Assembly: GCF_027887165.1 (NCBI RefSeq)
Contig: NC_077235.1
Location: forward strand, 5,641,378 to 5,705,377
Origin: Monodelphis domestica
Lineage: Eukaryota > Chordata > Mammalia > Didelphimorphia > Didelphidae
Direction of reading: 5' to 3'
Length of the DNA: 64,000 nt
The notes under the pieces were generated by a model, which worked only from the letters and a program-made list of their open reading frames with translations, had not been told where the DNA came from and did not search any database. The translations under genes were made by a program, and so were the position numbers. Every line of letters starts with the position of its first letter. The stretch's first letter is position 1. Shown one piece after another: positions 10,345 to 21,389 of the stretch.

Positions 10345-10610
10345 ATTTCATTTTTGGGACGCTATTGGGTTCTCACCTTGCCCAGCACCTCCCAAATTTT
10401 TTCTTAAAGGTGATGTATAAGTGTGAGATTTCTGCACAGCCCAGAAGGTTATGCTTCTCTCGATTCCTCTTCCTGAACTGTTTTCTGACATAAGTTTTGC
10501 CCACCTTTGCCTTGAAGAAAGGAAGACTTGGAGTAATTGGCAAATTAATTTGGAGGGTCTTGATGAGTTCTTCATAGACTCTCTGGACTTTTTCACCCTC
10601 TGCAACAAAT
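10345..10610 (-). other. Open minus-strand stretch, possible protein relic
   Basis: Two minus-strand frames stay open across this stretch. One starts with ATG (95 codons). The other has no ATG but runs about 80 codons with a protein-like mix, including 'VYEELIKTLQINLPITPSLP' and 'KTYVRKQFRKRNREK'. The family is not recognised. It may be a pseudogene or a LINE relic, and a functional exon is less likely because no splice context is clear. Confidence 0.25.
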
Positions 10611-10639
10611 CACAGACACCGGCAATTATACTCATGTAG

Positions 10640-11214
10640 TCTTTCTACAAGAGTTCATGAATACTGCAAGATGAGAAAACCAAATGTCCATGGAATGATA
10701 TTTCTTGTTGTTTTTGGACACCCAATGAGACCACTGAGGAGAACCTTCTACAGAGCTATAACTTACTCTCTTTGATCTTATGTTTTCCTTTACAGTGAGA
10801 AAGTCAAGATAAGTAGGCCTCAATTCTGCCATTGTCCAGAGCAACTAGTAATTAGAGCTAAGTTAATGTTTCTAAATAGTCCCTGAACCATGTGATTCTT
10901 AGAACCCTCTGGGTCCTTTTCAGCCACTGCCAAGGCAGAAGGAAGCCATATGGAACCGGGCACCATTTTGTATATTTCTTTGTTCTGTGGATCACCAATG
11001 CCAAAGAGTTCCTGACCTCATGGTCAATGTTCTAGTGATGAACCTTTCCCTACGTAGCTCAGGTGGCCCTCTGAAATCAAAACAGTCTGGTGCTGAGCCC
11101 ATCCTTGGAGTCATTCCAGCTTGGTAGCACCTGGCAGAACTTGAGCTCCACTGGCAGAGCTTTGGAGGACTCAGTGTCATCTCTATGCCACAGTGAGGAA
11201 GACTTTGTGGAAGA
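10640..11214. other. Unassigned DNA
   Basis: No recognised repeat or gene. A 70-codon minus frame at 10632-10844 adjoins the open stretch to its left and may belong to the same relic. Confidence 0.3.
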
Positions 11215-11450
11215 TGTAAGGACTACAGGTACACTTAGGTCAGTTTTCCAAATGAAGAAACTGAGGCTTAGAGAAGTGATATAATTTTAGGACTACACAA
11301 GTACTATCAGAGGCAAGAGGTTTTGTCTTAGATCTTCCTCACTCCAAGTCCAGCAATATTATGCTGAACCATATGATTTTGAGCAGGTCACTTGATTGCT
11401 TCTCATGGTATCAGTTTCCTTGTTTATTAAAATTGAGGGATTCGACTAGG
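11215..11450. repeat. MIR-type minus and Ther-type plus SINE fragments
   Basis: 11215-11362 is a minus-strand MIR core ('aatgaagaaactgaggctta'). 11365-11450 is a plus-strand Ther-like piece ('gagcaggtcacttgattgct', 'gagggattcgactaggac'). Confidence 0.55.
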
Positions 11451-11451
11451 A

Positions 11452-11690
11452 CAGCATTGGCAAAGGTTTTCAAGTTTTCATGCCCAAACTGCAACTTCAA
11501 GCTGCCTATGAGTCTCATTTCCCACCCCTGCATTACCCTAGAGAGCAGAGGGAGGAGGTGCTCACTTTGGGCAACTGGACAGAGGCATGGAAAAAATGGC
11601 CTCAGGTGCTGGGAAGAGGGGGAATAGAGCATCTCCCCCAGTGCTGGCTTGGCACACATACCAATACGTTGCCAACATGGGACTAAGATA
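11452..11690 (+). repeat. Marsupial non-autonomous repeat, hAT-like (copy 1)
   Basis: Begins 'gcattggcaaaggttttcaa', passes 'tgcccaaactgcaacttcaa', 'gagagcagagggaggaggtg', 'ggcaactggacagaggcatg' and ends near 'cacataccaatacgttgcca'. A second copy in the opposite direction lies at 30255-30480. The family is common in marsupials. A DNA-transposon origin is inferred. Confidence 0.55.
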
Positions 11691-12184
11691 TATAAGATCT
11701 CTTCTAGCTTATCCAAGTAGCTTATCCTCTGATACAATGGGTTTTGGACACTTCACTTCCCCCGGAAGAGCATAAATATGAGATTCCAATTTGAATCAGA
11801 AATGTTTATTTGTGAAGTGCACATCTGAATCATATCATGAAGGCCCATGTGGTCAGACTCAAGTGGAGAAGTAGGCGGGCTTGGGGCATGGGGCAGAATC
11901 TGGCCAGGAAATGGCCCATCAGGAAGAGGCATTGCCAGGTGCTAGTCCTTTGTTTAGCTTATAACCTCTCTCCCACTGGCTCTACTTCATTGCAACCTGA
12001 GAGGCTGAACCTCAGTGACTCAGATGGAGCCCCTGCCCTAAACATGGCTACCTACCTTGGGCTCTCTGGGTCTCTGATACTGACTCTGCTTTGTTGCCTT
12101 CCTTTATTCCCCCAGATCCCGAGTTCTGTGCTTCTGATCTTGTGTTGGTGACATTGTTGATTTCTGATTGCTTCCTTGGCTTAG
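11691..12184. other. Unassigned DNA
   Basis: No repeat or gene recognised. A 104-codon frame at 11837-12151 has no domain or exon context. Confidence 0.35.
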
Positions 12185-12255
12185 TAGTTTGCCATGGTAT
12201 CCCCCTAGTGCCTGGCACACAGTAGGGGTGTACTCAAGGGTACAATTGAATCAAA
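12185..12255 (+). repeat. Short L2/MIR tail piece
   Basis: 'ctagtgcctggcacacagta' then 'ggggtgtactcaagggtac'. Small but typical of L2 3' ends. Confidence 0.5.
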
Positions 12256-12854
12256 TTGCCTTGAGTGGTGGACTAATTCCAATGAACTAAACTGTAGTTT
12301 AGTTCCTGACTGGAGTGGTCCAGGCTCCGTTCCCTGTCACATATAAATGGGGTGGGTTGCTTAGACTTGGCACATAAAAACAGCTTTAAAGTGGGCAAGT
12401 GGTGACTGTCTTGTCCTTTCAGCTCCCCTGGCAAGTATCCTTCAAGTGAACATAAAAGCACCCGAGAAAGATGGACTCATTGAATTCTCCAAAGCTCTAA
12501 GGCCACTTTCCAGATCATCTCATCCTTTCTCCTGACTCTGAGGCTGAGCAGATGGGAATCTCACCTATTAGCATCATCCTGCAGTAAGTAAATCTTGGCT
12601 TGATTTATGATTTATTTATTAAAGCTCATGTTGTTTGCCTCTCCACCCTCTTGGCCCACCCCGGTTGGACTTTGGCCGAAATGGAGGCTATCTGGGCTTT
12701 GTCATGTTAAAGCGAACCTCCCCATGTCAGGGGCATGGGAGAGAGGTTTTAGCAAGGACATTCTTGCAAAGGATGTAGGGTAATAGAGAGATAGTCCTCT
12801 TCTTCTGCTACTCTTGCCCCAATTACTTTCTTTCACTTCTCTGTGTTCATGAAG
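12256..12854. other. Mostly unique DNA
   Basis: Nothing I can assign. It is moderately AT-rich around 12590-12640 ('gatttatgatttatttatta'). Confidence 0.35.
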
Positions 12855-12985
12855 TACCCTCCCAGTAGACTGTAAGCTCATTGAGGGAAAGGGCTGATTC
12901 CTCACATCTCTAGTACCTAACCTAGTGATTTACACACAGTGGAAGGCGCTTGATCAGAGTTTGTTGGATTGATTTGAATTGTATC
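12855..12985 (+). repeat. L2 3' tail fragment
   Basis: 'gtagactgtaagctcattga', 'gggaaagggctgattcctca', 'tagtgatttacacacagtgg'. L2 3' terminal pattern, diverged. Confidence 0.6.
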
Positions 12986-13182
12986 AAGATTGGGCAGGAT
13001 AGGAGACACACTGGATGATGGTGTCACGATCCAGAAAGATCTGGATAGGCTAGAACACTGCATTAAGTCCACCAAGATGAAATTCATTTGGGATAAATGT
13101 AAAGTCTTACACTTGGGAGCCAAAAATCAAACCCACACATAGAACATGGAGGAGACTTACTTAGACAGTAGCTGATCTGAAA
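12986..13182 (+). mobile_element. CR1/L3 LINE fragment, first part
   Basis: Landmarks of the region after the reverse transcriptase: 'gatccagaaagatctggata', 'ggctagaacactgcat', 'aagatgaaattcatttggga', 'taaatgtaaagtcttacact'. The element appears to resume at about 13506 after two later insertions. Confidence 0.6.
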
Positions 13183-13345
13183 AGGGTTAGGAGGGTTTAG
13201 TGCAGAGATGCCTGGTACACATTGTATGCAGCCCGTAATGTTCCCTAGTGCAGCCTGGACCCAATTAAAATGTAATAGGCAGCAGAGATCCTTGTGTATG
13301 GCTTAGTTGCCCCATTTCTGTCTGAGTTTGCCACCACTGGATTAG
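13183..13345. repeat. Unassigned marsupial repeat inside CR1/L3
   Basis: 'cattgtatgcagcccgtaat', 'ttaaaatgtaataggcagca', ending near 'gtttgccaccactgg'. It resembles a short DNA-transposon remnant and interrupts the CR1/L3 element. Confidence 0.4.
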
Positions 13346-13365
13346 TGGACTACATGCTCACTAAG

Positions 13366-13505
13366 GGTTTTGTTGTTGATTTGGCTTTGAGTCATGTCTG
13401 ACTCTTCATGAGCCCATTTGGTGCTTTCTTGGCAAAGACACTGGAATGATTTGCCATTTCCTTCTCTCACTCATTTTGTAAGTGAGGAAACTGAGGCAAA
13501 GATGG
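13366..13505 (-). repeat. MAR1 3' fragment
   Basis: Minus strand: 'gagtcatgtctgactcttca', 'ttcttggcaaagacactgga', 'gatttgccatttccttc', 'gtgaggaaactgaggcaaag'. The tRNA-like head is absent, so it is truncated or deleted. Confidence 0.75.
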
Positions 13506-13832
13506 AGACTCAGAGGAGACACACTAGCAATCTCTGAGCATATGGAAAGTTGCCACATGGAAGAGGGATTAGACTTGTTATGTTTGATCTCAGGAGGCAG
13601 GAGCAGGACCAAAGGTGGAGAGGAAGTTTCTGAGAAGTCAACTTAGATGTCATAAAAAGCATCCTAATTATGAGACCTGTAGCAAAGTGAAATATCCTGC
13701 CTTGAGAGTCCAGGGGCTCTCCCTCACGGGAGCGCTCCAAGTGGAGGCTGAATGGCCTTTTGTCAAGGGTTCCATTTCTGTGGGTTTGACTAGGTGGCCT
13801 CGAAGGTCTGGACTTATGTTGGTCTTTGTGCT
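13506..13832 (+). mobile_element. CR1/L3 LINE fragment, second part
   Basis: 'gaagagggattagacttgtt', 'aggaggcaggagcaggacca', 'gacctgtagcaaagtg', 'ggtttgactaggtggcctcg'. These follow the order of the CR1/L3 3' region, so this is probably the same insertion as 12986-13182. Confidence 0.55.
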
Positions 13833-13834
13833 CT

Positions 13835-14262
13835 TCAGTGTTCTCAAGTCTTTCAAAGTTATTTGTTTCATATTACAGTTGTTATTGTAGAAATTGTTCT
13901 CCAGGTTCTTCTCACTGTATTTTGCACCAAATCCATGCAGATCTTTCTAGGTTTCTTTGAAGGCCTCTCTCTCATAATAGTTTATGATACAATAATGCAT
14001 TGCAACACGATGCTATTCGATTGCTGTGCATTCACCTAGCACAATTTCTTCAGCTGTGTCCCCATCGATGGATGATCCCTTGGTTTCCAGTTCTTTGCTG
14101 CTATACATGTACTGTACTTCTGGCTCCTTTTCTTTGTTTTCTTTAATCTTTGGGGATATAGGTCTCTTAGTGGTATGGCTGGGTAAATGGAGCTATTTGG
14201 TATTGAACTATACAAGGAGACTTTCTGTTTGTTGCCCTTCCAATTCTATGGGGATGTGAGAG
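13835..14262 (-). mobile_element. L1 LINE fragment (ORF2 end and 3' UTR side)
   Basis: Minus-strand L1 wording: 'gttctccaggttcttctcac', 'gcagatctttctaggtttct', 'cgatggatgatcccttggtt', 'tccagttctttgctgctata', 'tggtatggctgggtaaa'. It covers the same part of L1 as 33750-34200 but is much more diverged, hence older. Confidence 0.7.
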
Positions 14263-16105
14263 TTTCTGAGTGTGGCCACTCTCCAACTTTCCCCTGAATT
14301 CCCTTCAGCTAAGAGAGCTCCTGCTGCTACCCTTGTTAACTTCCATGGCAACTGGGGCCTCTCCATAGCAGCACCCACTCCCCTTCCCATGGCAGCAGTT
14401 GGATCGGGTTTTATGCATCTGAGCGCCCTATCAACAAGAATGAGCAGAATGGAGCCTTCTGGGCACCAGAAAGCAGTCTTAAGGCCAAAAGGAGCAGGCC
14501 ATGAAGGCCCCTGAAATTCAAAGGCAGCTTCCTATAATCTTTGTTTCCCTGTGGCTTTTCCTTCCGTTAAACTGATTTGCTACTGAATACTGCTTCCCTG
14601 GCTTTCCGCATAAGTTTTGATGGCCACTGAGTGCTCAGGTTTAGGTTGTAGGTGGGGCAGGAGCAGGACAGGCAAGCAAATAAGGAGCTCTTCTGAGAGT
14701 TGGCATGCCTAATGATTGAGAGCTTTCCAAATGTCCTGTTGGGGCTTCCCACCAAATTGGACCCAATTATCTGGACGTCCTGGCTGGATAGAAAGATGTG
14801 GGTGGGTTGGCACCATTGGTAGAAGCTTGATGACAGCTCCTTTTCTTCCCTTGCTGCTGAAAGAGAGAGGGAGAGGGAGAGAGAGGTGTGTCATGAAGGC
14901 TTTTCACATTTATGTGTTCTTTGGGTGAACCACAGAATCTTTCAAAACCCCTGATGCAAGTCATCCTTTGTCTAAAAAACAGTAAGCCCCAAGGCCTTGT
15001 GACTGTTTTGAAGAACTTAAGTAACCAAACACTTCCCAGACACTTGCTAGTCTATCTCAAAGTGCCCAGCTAAAATCTCAAGCAACTGTTTGACCGTGAA
15101 AGTGATCCTGGTGCAAATGAGCAGAGCTTTCTTCTCGGCTTGCTCTTAGCACCTTGACGAACAAAGAAACTGGGACATGACATGAGATCAAAGCTGCAGG
15201 GGACCTTCCAGGCCTCCCTCTTGACTTTTAGACAGGCAGTGGAGTCCCAGAGAAGGATGGTAACACCGACACAAGGTGGTGGTGGAGTTAGAGGCCGAGT
15301 CTCCTCCCTCCCAGGATCTTTGCAGGACATCATATTGCCTCACCATCCCCCCACTTGCCCACCACCCCAGTAATGAGCTGAATCATCCAATGGCTAAGGT
15401 AACTCAACTGGGAAGAAATAGCCTGGCTGCCCACAAACCATTTCTCTCTTTGGCTCACTGTTACTACTTAATGTGATTGACTCCTCTGGAGACCTATCCC
15501 CTGTGCCGTGCTCAATCATTAACAAAAAATTGAAGGAAAATGAATCAATAGGCTTCTGGTTGTTTTTGCTTATTGGAGGGACGCAGCCAGATTCAGCACA
15601 TCCCTCCTTTTCCCAAGGGTTGTCTGGATTCTTAGTGTCTGGCAAAATACCTGATTCCCTCACCACACGGGTGGGATGTCTGAGATATGCTCTCTATTTC
15701 TGAGGCACTTACAGTTTACTTGGGGAGAGCAGAATTATACCCAATAAACAATTGCCAATGGGGGCAAGTGGACTGAGTGAGCAAGATTTTGCCTCGGAGG
15801 CATTTTCCAAAGGCTTGGGCACTACTCTGGAGGCCCACAAGCTATTTGAAACCCCTTCAACATCCTCTTTAATAAAACACCAAAACAAACATGGAAGAGA
15901 AAAGGGCGTCAGAAAAAGAGAAACTGAGGCTGAGGTCTCCCTATTCATCAGCAGGGACTTGGAGCCAATTGGACCCATACCTTTGAGCCACCACTCCCAT
16001 GGCATTTGTGAGAAGAATCACCAAGGTATCGGACCAGTCACTATCAAGTAGTTTCTTGATGAGCCACTGCCAAAGATCCCAGTGACAAACTTTATATATA
16101 AGCAT
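14263..16105. other. Mostly unique DNA
   Basis: Little recognisable repeat. A short GA run lies near 14865-14885. A Ther-like fragment may lie at 15165-15330. Blocks around 14600-14840 and 15490-15780 are repeat-free and could be conserved, but nothing identifies a gene. Confidence 0.35.
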
Positions 16106-16235
16106 TCCCTTTTGTTGCTTCCAGGATCTTTGGATTATAGGATTATGGCTCCAGAGGCCATCTTGGGTCAACCCATCTCATTTTACTGAGTAAGAAATTG
16201 AGACTCAGGGAAATTCAGACTCTCCCCCAGATGCT
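16106..16235 (-). repeat. Ther/MIR-type SINE fragment
   Basis: 'tttactgagtaagaaattga', 'gactcagggaaattcaga', preceded by 'ggattataggattatggctc'. Minus-strand core pattern, diverged. Confidence 0.5.
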
Positions 16236-16735
16236 CCATTTTAGCTCCATTTATCACAGGGACTCATATTATAGGGAGATCAGAGGGAGGGTTTGGAAAG
16301 CTCTTGTGTTTTCCCTCCACACAGTAACCAAGTCTAGACCATGTGTGTGTGCGTGTTTGGGTGTGTGTGCTCCTCTACTCCCCTCCTCTCCTTTCCCCTT
16401 GACTCTTCTTACAATTCAAGTCTTCCTCCTTTAAAGACTGTTCTTCCTCCGCCATCTTCTTCTCGAAGTTCTTTCCCAAAACTCTTTCCAAGGAAAGTCA
16501 CCCCATGTGAGAGTTGTGAGTGAGAGTTGGGGCTCTGTGAGGGAGAACTTCCTGAGAATGTCCCCATTTTCCCAGGACAAGTGATGCCCTGTGGCATACT
16601 GAGTCAGCCACGGATTGTTGTTTCTACTGCTTGGTATCCAAGGTAGACAGACACTGCCTCAATTGCTCTCATTGCATGTCTCATTTGTGAGATCACCTTC
16701 AAGAGCCATTTTAATTTTAAGAATGAGCAAGGTAG
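16236..16735. other. Mostly unique DNA with a TG-rich patch
   Basis: A short imperfect TG run lies at about 16341-16370. Nothing else recognised. Confidence 0.35.
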
Positions 16736-16900
16736 TATGTATGTGTGTGTGTGTGTGTGTGGGCTATGGAGAGAGAGAGGCAGAGACAGAGAGGGAGAGA
16801 GAGAGAGAGAGGGAGGGAGGGAGGAAAAGAGACAGAGACAAAGACTGAGACAGAGTCAGAGAAAGAGGGAGGGAGGGAGGGGAAGAGAGACCTTGCTATT
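16736..16900. repeat. TG microsatellite followed by GA-rich tract
   Basis: A TG run at about 16737-16761 passes into GAGAGA/GGGAGG purine repeats to about 16890. Confidence 0.9.
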
Positions 16901-17289
16901 TTGTCTCTAATGTTTCTCCATGTAATGACTAAATAAATGCTCTCTTTGTACTGTACTTCCTAATATGGCCATGGAGACAAAGAACACTGTTAGGGATGTT
17001 GGAATCCATTTTCTAAGAAATTCCCTGCAGAAGAGAAGCATGCACTTAAGGCAGGGAGTCTGGTCCCTGGCTGGCATTTTTCTTGCCTCAAGAAGCAGTG
17101 TCTGGCTCAGCAGGGGAGCCACGACCTGAGCTGAGTGCAAAGACCACGATGTAGGCTTCTTAATTTGAAAGCTGTCTCTGAGGTTTGATTTACTCAAGGC
17201 CTGGGACAATGGTGCCTTCTGAATTGACTGGGTGTGTTTGAGACACTGTAGATCCTTATGTAGAACTGCATTCATCATGTGACTATGGG
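16901..17289. other. Unassigned DNA
   Basis: A 141-codon minus frame (16907-17332) has no recognisable domain. No repeat identified. Confidence 0.3.
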
Positions 17290-17591
17290 GGAATGGTTCT
17301 CTTCCCGCCCTTCCAATCCTCCATCTCCCCAACTTTCCATTACTATCAAGGCTCCCAGCTTCAGTCGCTTTGACGCCTCACTCCACCTACCCCAAATTTC
17401 TAATCTGTTGTCAAATCTTGTCATTTGTCCTTTCCCAACATCCCTCAGGCAGCCAATGCCCTCCCGATTCACACAGCCACTTCCTAGTGTTGGCTTTCAT
17501 TGCCTCACACCTGGACTGTTGAAAAGCCCTGTAACTGATCTCTCCCTCCTTCAGCTCACTCTCCACTCATTTGCCAAAATCTCCTTAAGGT
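17290..17591 (+). mobile_element. L2 LINE fragment, left part
   Basis: C/T-rich L2 wording: 'ctaatctgttgtcaaatctt', 'cacacagccacttcctagtg', 'cctcacacctggactgttga', 'ctcactctccactcatttgc'. It resumes at about 17765 after an inserted SINE-like element. Confidence 0.7.
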
Positions 17592-17764
17592 GATTGTTGT
17601 CCTTTATACTCAGAGAGGACCAAGATGGCATTACTAGTGCTGACTTGGGCATGGATTGGACGTGAGTGAGGCAGAGTAGCGCAAAGTCATTGGCCTCACT
17701 CTCTCTTCCAGATTCACTGAAGTCCAGTGGCCAGACCAAAATCAAGATGGCGGGAGATGAAGGT
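17592..17764 (+). repeat. SINE-like marsupial repeat (RTE-tail type) inside L2
   Basis: 'ttgttgtcctttatactcag', 'agaggaccaagatggcatta', 'gtgaggcagagtagcgcaaa', 'cactctctcttccagattca', 'gaagtccagtggccagacca'. This matches a common marsupial repeat that I associate with RTE-mobilised SINEs. The family name is tentative. It splits an L2 element. Confidence 0.5.
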
Positions 17765-17905
17765 CTGATTATGACCCCCAGCCCCCAAATACGCTGTGGC
17801 CATTTCCAAGATCAGGTAGAAAATCCTTACGAAGTCCTTGTCACCTGGCCCCCTTCCTCCCTCCCTGCCACATACTCTGATGCCCCGACGCAAGTCTGTT
17901 TGTTT
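17765..17905 (+). mobile_element. L2 LINE fragment, right part
   Basis: 'gtctgattatgacccc', 'cttgtcacctggccccctt', 'cctgccacatactctgatgc'. Continues the L2 element on the other side of the insertion. Confidence 0.55.
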
Positions 17906-17999
17906 TTATGAAAACATCAAAATTCCAGAAAATTGTAAACAGACATCGGATTGGAGGATTCCTGGGATCAGACTTCTAGAAGTTCAGTTTACCTAGCAT

Positions 18000-18688
18000 T
18001 AAACAATGAACTGCAAAGCATTTGTTGTTAAGATGTGCCAGGCAATAGAAATGTTAGAGGGCAAGAATGTGAGAGCCCCTACCCAGAGGAGCTTACATTT
18101 AATGAGAGAGACAACAGGTACACGTTTAAGTATAGACGGAACACATGGGAAACAAATTTGAGGGCATACTGGAGAAACTGAGGCAGTACTTTGGGGAGGG
18201 TCACAGCACAGAGGTGTCAATAAAAGACGCTTTAAGGAGGGAAGGAATGCAAATAACAGTGTGTGTGCCCACTTGCATGTGTATAGGGGGAAGATTGAAT
18301 CATAAAAGTTCTAGTGTTGTATATACTACTTAGATTGAACCCTGAAGGGAGTTGGAGGGTGTTCTAAGAGGTGGGGGCTATGGAGGAAAGTTTTCCAGGC
18401 ATTGGGACAGTGTGTACAAAGGCAAAAATGGCATGGTGTCATACTGAGATGGGCTTTGAATGCCAAACAGAGGAATTTGCATTTGCTCCTAGAGGCCAAA
18501 GGAAACCATTGATGCTTCTTGAACAGAGATGTGACATGGCCACATCCGGGTCTCAGGAAGTTCACTTTGGCAGCTCTGTGAAGGATAGTCCTCGAGACTG
18601 GAGGGGCTAAGAGGCAGAGAATAATCAGAAGGGGATAGGTGATGAGGGCCTGAATCAGGGTGAAGATAATGGGAAGTATGTGAGAGAT
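18000..18688 (+). repeat. Family X repeat, long copy
   Basis: Long copy in family order: 'aggagcttacatttaatgag', 'ttttccaggcattgggacag', 'gggctttgaatgccaaacag', 'gaacagagatgtgacatggc', 'gaagttcactttggcagctc', 'gatgagggcctgaatcaggg'. It holds an inserted MIR-type copy and resumes at about 18886. A 216-codon minus frame here is an artefact. Confidence 0.6.
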
Positions 18689-18689
18689 G

Positions 18690-18885
18690 TTGTAGCCAAG
18701 GTGGATGATCTTAGTCAAGTCATTTAGCCTCTGCCTCAGTTTTCCCATTTGTAAAAATGGGGATAACAGTAGCACCTTCTTTTCAGCATTGTTATGAGGA
18801 TAAAATGAGATATTTGTAAAGCACTTGGTAAACCTTAAAGCCTTCAAATGCTGGCTGCTATTATTGTTATTGTTATTTAGGGGTG
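18690..18885 (+). repeat. MIR-type SINE (3' two-thirds) inside family X
   Basis: 'tcttagtcaagtcatttagc', 'ctcagttttcccatttgtaa', 'ggataacagtagcacc', 'atttgtaaagcacttgg', ending 'ctattattgttattgttatt'. Confidence 0.8.
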
Positions 18886-19020
18886 GAGGGGAGAGATTGT
18901 GAAGAGGTGAGGATGATGCCAAGATTCTGGAAGAATGTGGTGGTAGCTTGGAGAGCTCCCAATCCTCTTGGTTCATTGGTCTGTGAAGGCTCAGCTTTAG
19001 GGCCTTGACTTCTGATAACT
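18886..19020 (+). repeat. Family X repeat, end of long copy
   Basis: 'gattgtgaagaggtgaggat', 'gatgccaagattctggaaga', 'tgtggtggtagcttgg'. Fits the continuation of the family beyond the MIR-type insertion. Confidence 0.45.
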
Positions 19021-19984
19021 GAGCCTCAGCAGATGAGTGGGAGTGGTGGTTAGGGCTGTTGGGGTTTGGGCCACATCACAGCTGGTCTTCAGGCTCCCTT
19101 TGGTATACCATTTGTAACGCTCTAGAAAGCAAAGTCGTAGAGCTTTGTCATTTCTCACCAATTTCCTCGATCCCACCAGAACCCTCCCTTGTGACGAAGA
19201 CCATCAGCTCCTAGGCCGTGTCTAACAGTGCGTGCCTCATTCGGTACCTGTAGGCTACCACCTCTCTGCTTCACTACTGGTCCTCTGCAGTGATGATGGA
19301 TTGCTGCTTTTAAACATGGCTGCCTCCATATCCACATCCACATCCACCAGTTATTTTATTTTATTGTTTTATTTTGTCCAAGACCTGTGAGCTCATCAGG
19401 CTAGAGACTCTACCAGTTGAAACCGGCGCCTCCTCAGGAACTCCCCGGGCTTGGATCCCCTGGGCCTTTATTTGGTTATTCTTTCACTGAGCCTTCCTAA
19501 TGGCCTTCTTTTCATTAGGCCTCCGCACTGCTAAGCCAATTTATTTGTACTTTATTGGTTATGATTCTTATTAGGACAGCTGGACTGAAGTTCCTAATGA
19601 GTCCCCTGGGTCGTCTCTTGAGTGATTGCAAAGGGGAGGCAAGGCCTGCTTGGAGGAAGCGAGCAGATGAGGTTATGTTGGAGTGAGACTGGTTAATAGT
19701 TCCTGTCTCCCTTTGGCACGACTGGAATCGGCAAGATTGAGCCAGCTGTCTTTCTCTCTAGCTCCTCTTGCCCTCCTCTCAGCCTGCCGTTAGTCATGTG
19801 ATCACTGGGGTGGGGGCTCTTAGGCTTCTTCTTTGGCACTGTTGACCCCTTTGGCACATGCATATATATGGATAGGATTTTCTTTTGCTGTAAACCCATC
19901 ATTTTACTGGGGTAGAGAACTGCAGGTGAGGGAATTCCCTTTATGGACACACAGATTGCCAACTATTCCATGACTTCTACTATT
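19021..19984. promoter_or_regulatory. Mostly unique; 19490-19700 a candidate conserved element
   Basis: No repeats recognised apart from an AT-rich 'ttattttattttattg' patch near 19352. The block at 19490-19700 contains 'cttttcattaggcctccgc', 'ctaagccaatttatttgtac', 'gttcctaatgagtcccctgg'. It looks like homeobox-type regulatory DNA (inference). Confidence 0.3.
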
Positions 19985-20188
19985 AGAAAGTTGTTTGGGG
20001 CCCTGAATGGTGAGGTAAGGTGACTTACCCAGGGTCACATAGCCAATATGTGTCAGAAGAAAGATTCAATTAAAACCCAGGTCTTTTTACTTCCAAGTCT
20101 AGCACTCATATTAAGTGATTTGCCCAAGTCTTAAAGCTAACTAATGTTGGAACTGAGATTTGGCTACACTGCTTCTGATTCCAATTTG
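19985..20188 (-). repeat. Two adjacent MIR-type SINE fragments
   Basis: 'gtgacttacccagggtcaca', 'tagccaatatgtgtcagaag', 'acttccaagtctagcactca', then a second core start 'gatttgcccaagtcttaaag'. Both minus strand. Confidence 0.6.
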
Positions 20189-20191
20189 TGA

Positions 20192-20307
20192 GAAAAAGGA
20201 AGAGAGAGAGAGGGATGGACAGACAGAATTAGACAGAGACAGATCATAGGCACAGGTACAGAGAGAAAGAAGCAGAAATTGATAGAGACAGAGGCCAAGA
20301 AAGGGAA

Positions 20308-20348
<41 letters not shown>

Positions 20349-21030
20349 AGGGAGAGGGAGAGGGAGAGGGAGAGGGAGAGGGAGAGGGAGAGGGAGAGGG
20401 AGAGGGAGAGGGAGACGGAGACGGAGACGGAGACGGAGACGGAGACGGAGACGGAGACACAGAGACAGAGAGGGAAGGGGGAGAGAGAGAGAGACAGAGA
20501 GAGACAGAGACAGAGAGAAAGAGAGACACACAGAGACAGAGAGATACAGAGAGGGAGACAGAGAGACACACAGAGAGAGACGCACACAGAGACACAGAGA
20601 GATAGAAACAGAGAGAGACACCCATGTATAGAGAGAAAGAAGCAGAAATTGATAGAGACAGAGGCCGGGGGGGGGGGGAGAGAAGAGAGAGAGACAGAAA
20701 GAGAGAGACACAGAGAGACAGATAGACAGAGAGAGACAGAGACACAGGTATAGAGAGAAAGAAGTAGAAATTGATAGAGACAGAGGCTGAGAGAGAGACA
20801 GAGAGACAGAGAGAGACACACAGAGAGAGACACAGGTATAGAGAGAAAGAAGCAGAAATTGATAGAGACAGAGGCCGAGAAAGGGAGAGAGAGACAGACA
20901 GACAGAAAGACAGAGAGAGAGAGAGAGAGACAGGTATAGAGAGAAAGAAGCAGAAATTCATAGACAGAGGCTGAGAAATGAGAGTGAGAAAGAGAGAGAC
21001 AGAGACAGAGAGAGTGAGAGAGTGCACGTG
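20192..21030. repeat. Long purine-only tandem array with nested units
   Basis: About 840 bp almost purely A/G (with C in CAGA units) on the plus strand. It contains about 13 copies of a GGGAGA hexamer (about 20334-20413), then about 8 copies of GGAGAC (about 20411-20458). A 36-bp block starting 'agagagaaagaagcagaaat' recurs five times, at about 20262, 20630, 20753, 20839 and 20938. The 190-308-codon frames here are not genes. Confidence 0.95.
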
Positions 21031-21389
21031 CTTCATAGAGTTAGAAAAGAGTAAGAAACAACTGTGAGCATCACTCCCTTCCTTGGCCATTTCCCTTTAA
21101 CTTCTCTTTAAAAATAAATAAATCAAGAGCCTAAAATCAGATTAAAAAACATCCAACAACCCAGAATATAAAGGCCACGAGCTTCTCTTGGGTTGGATGG
21201 GGGAGTCAAAAGGAAAGGCAAAGCAAACTAAGGGCAGCTAAGCTTTAGAGAAAAGCCATTTGGGTAGCAGGAGGCCTCGTAGGCATCTGTAAGCCAGGGC
21301 TGAGTGGACGGAAGAGGAAGACCAGGCTGATTGATTGAGATCACTTAATAGGCCAGTGTCAAAAATCATCTTCTCCAGTTTTTCTTTCA
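21031..21389. other. Unassigned DNA
   Basis: No repeat or gene recognised. Confidence 0.35.

Noticed and set aside
20141-21090. Open frames of 190-308 codons rich in Ser/Leu or Arg/Glu
   Set aside because: They are translations of the purine/pyrimidine tandem array and are open in several frames at once, a composition effect.
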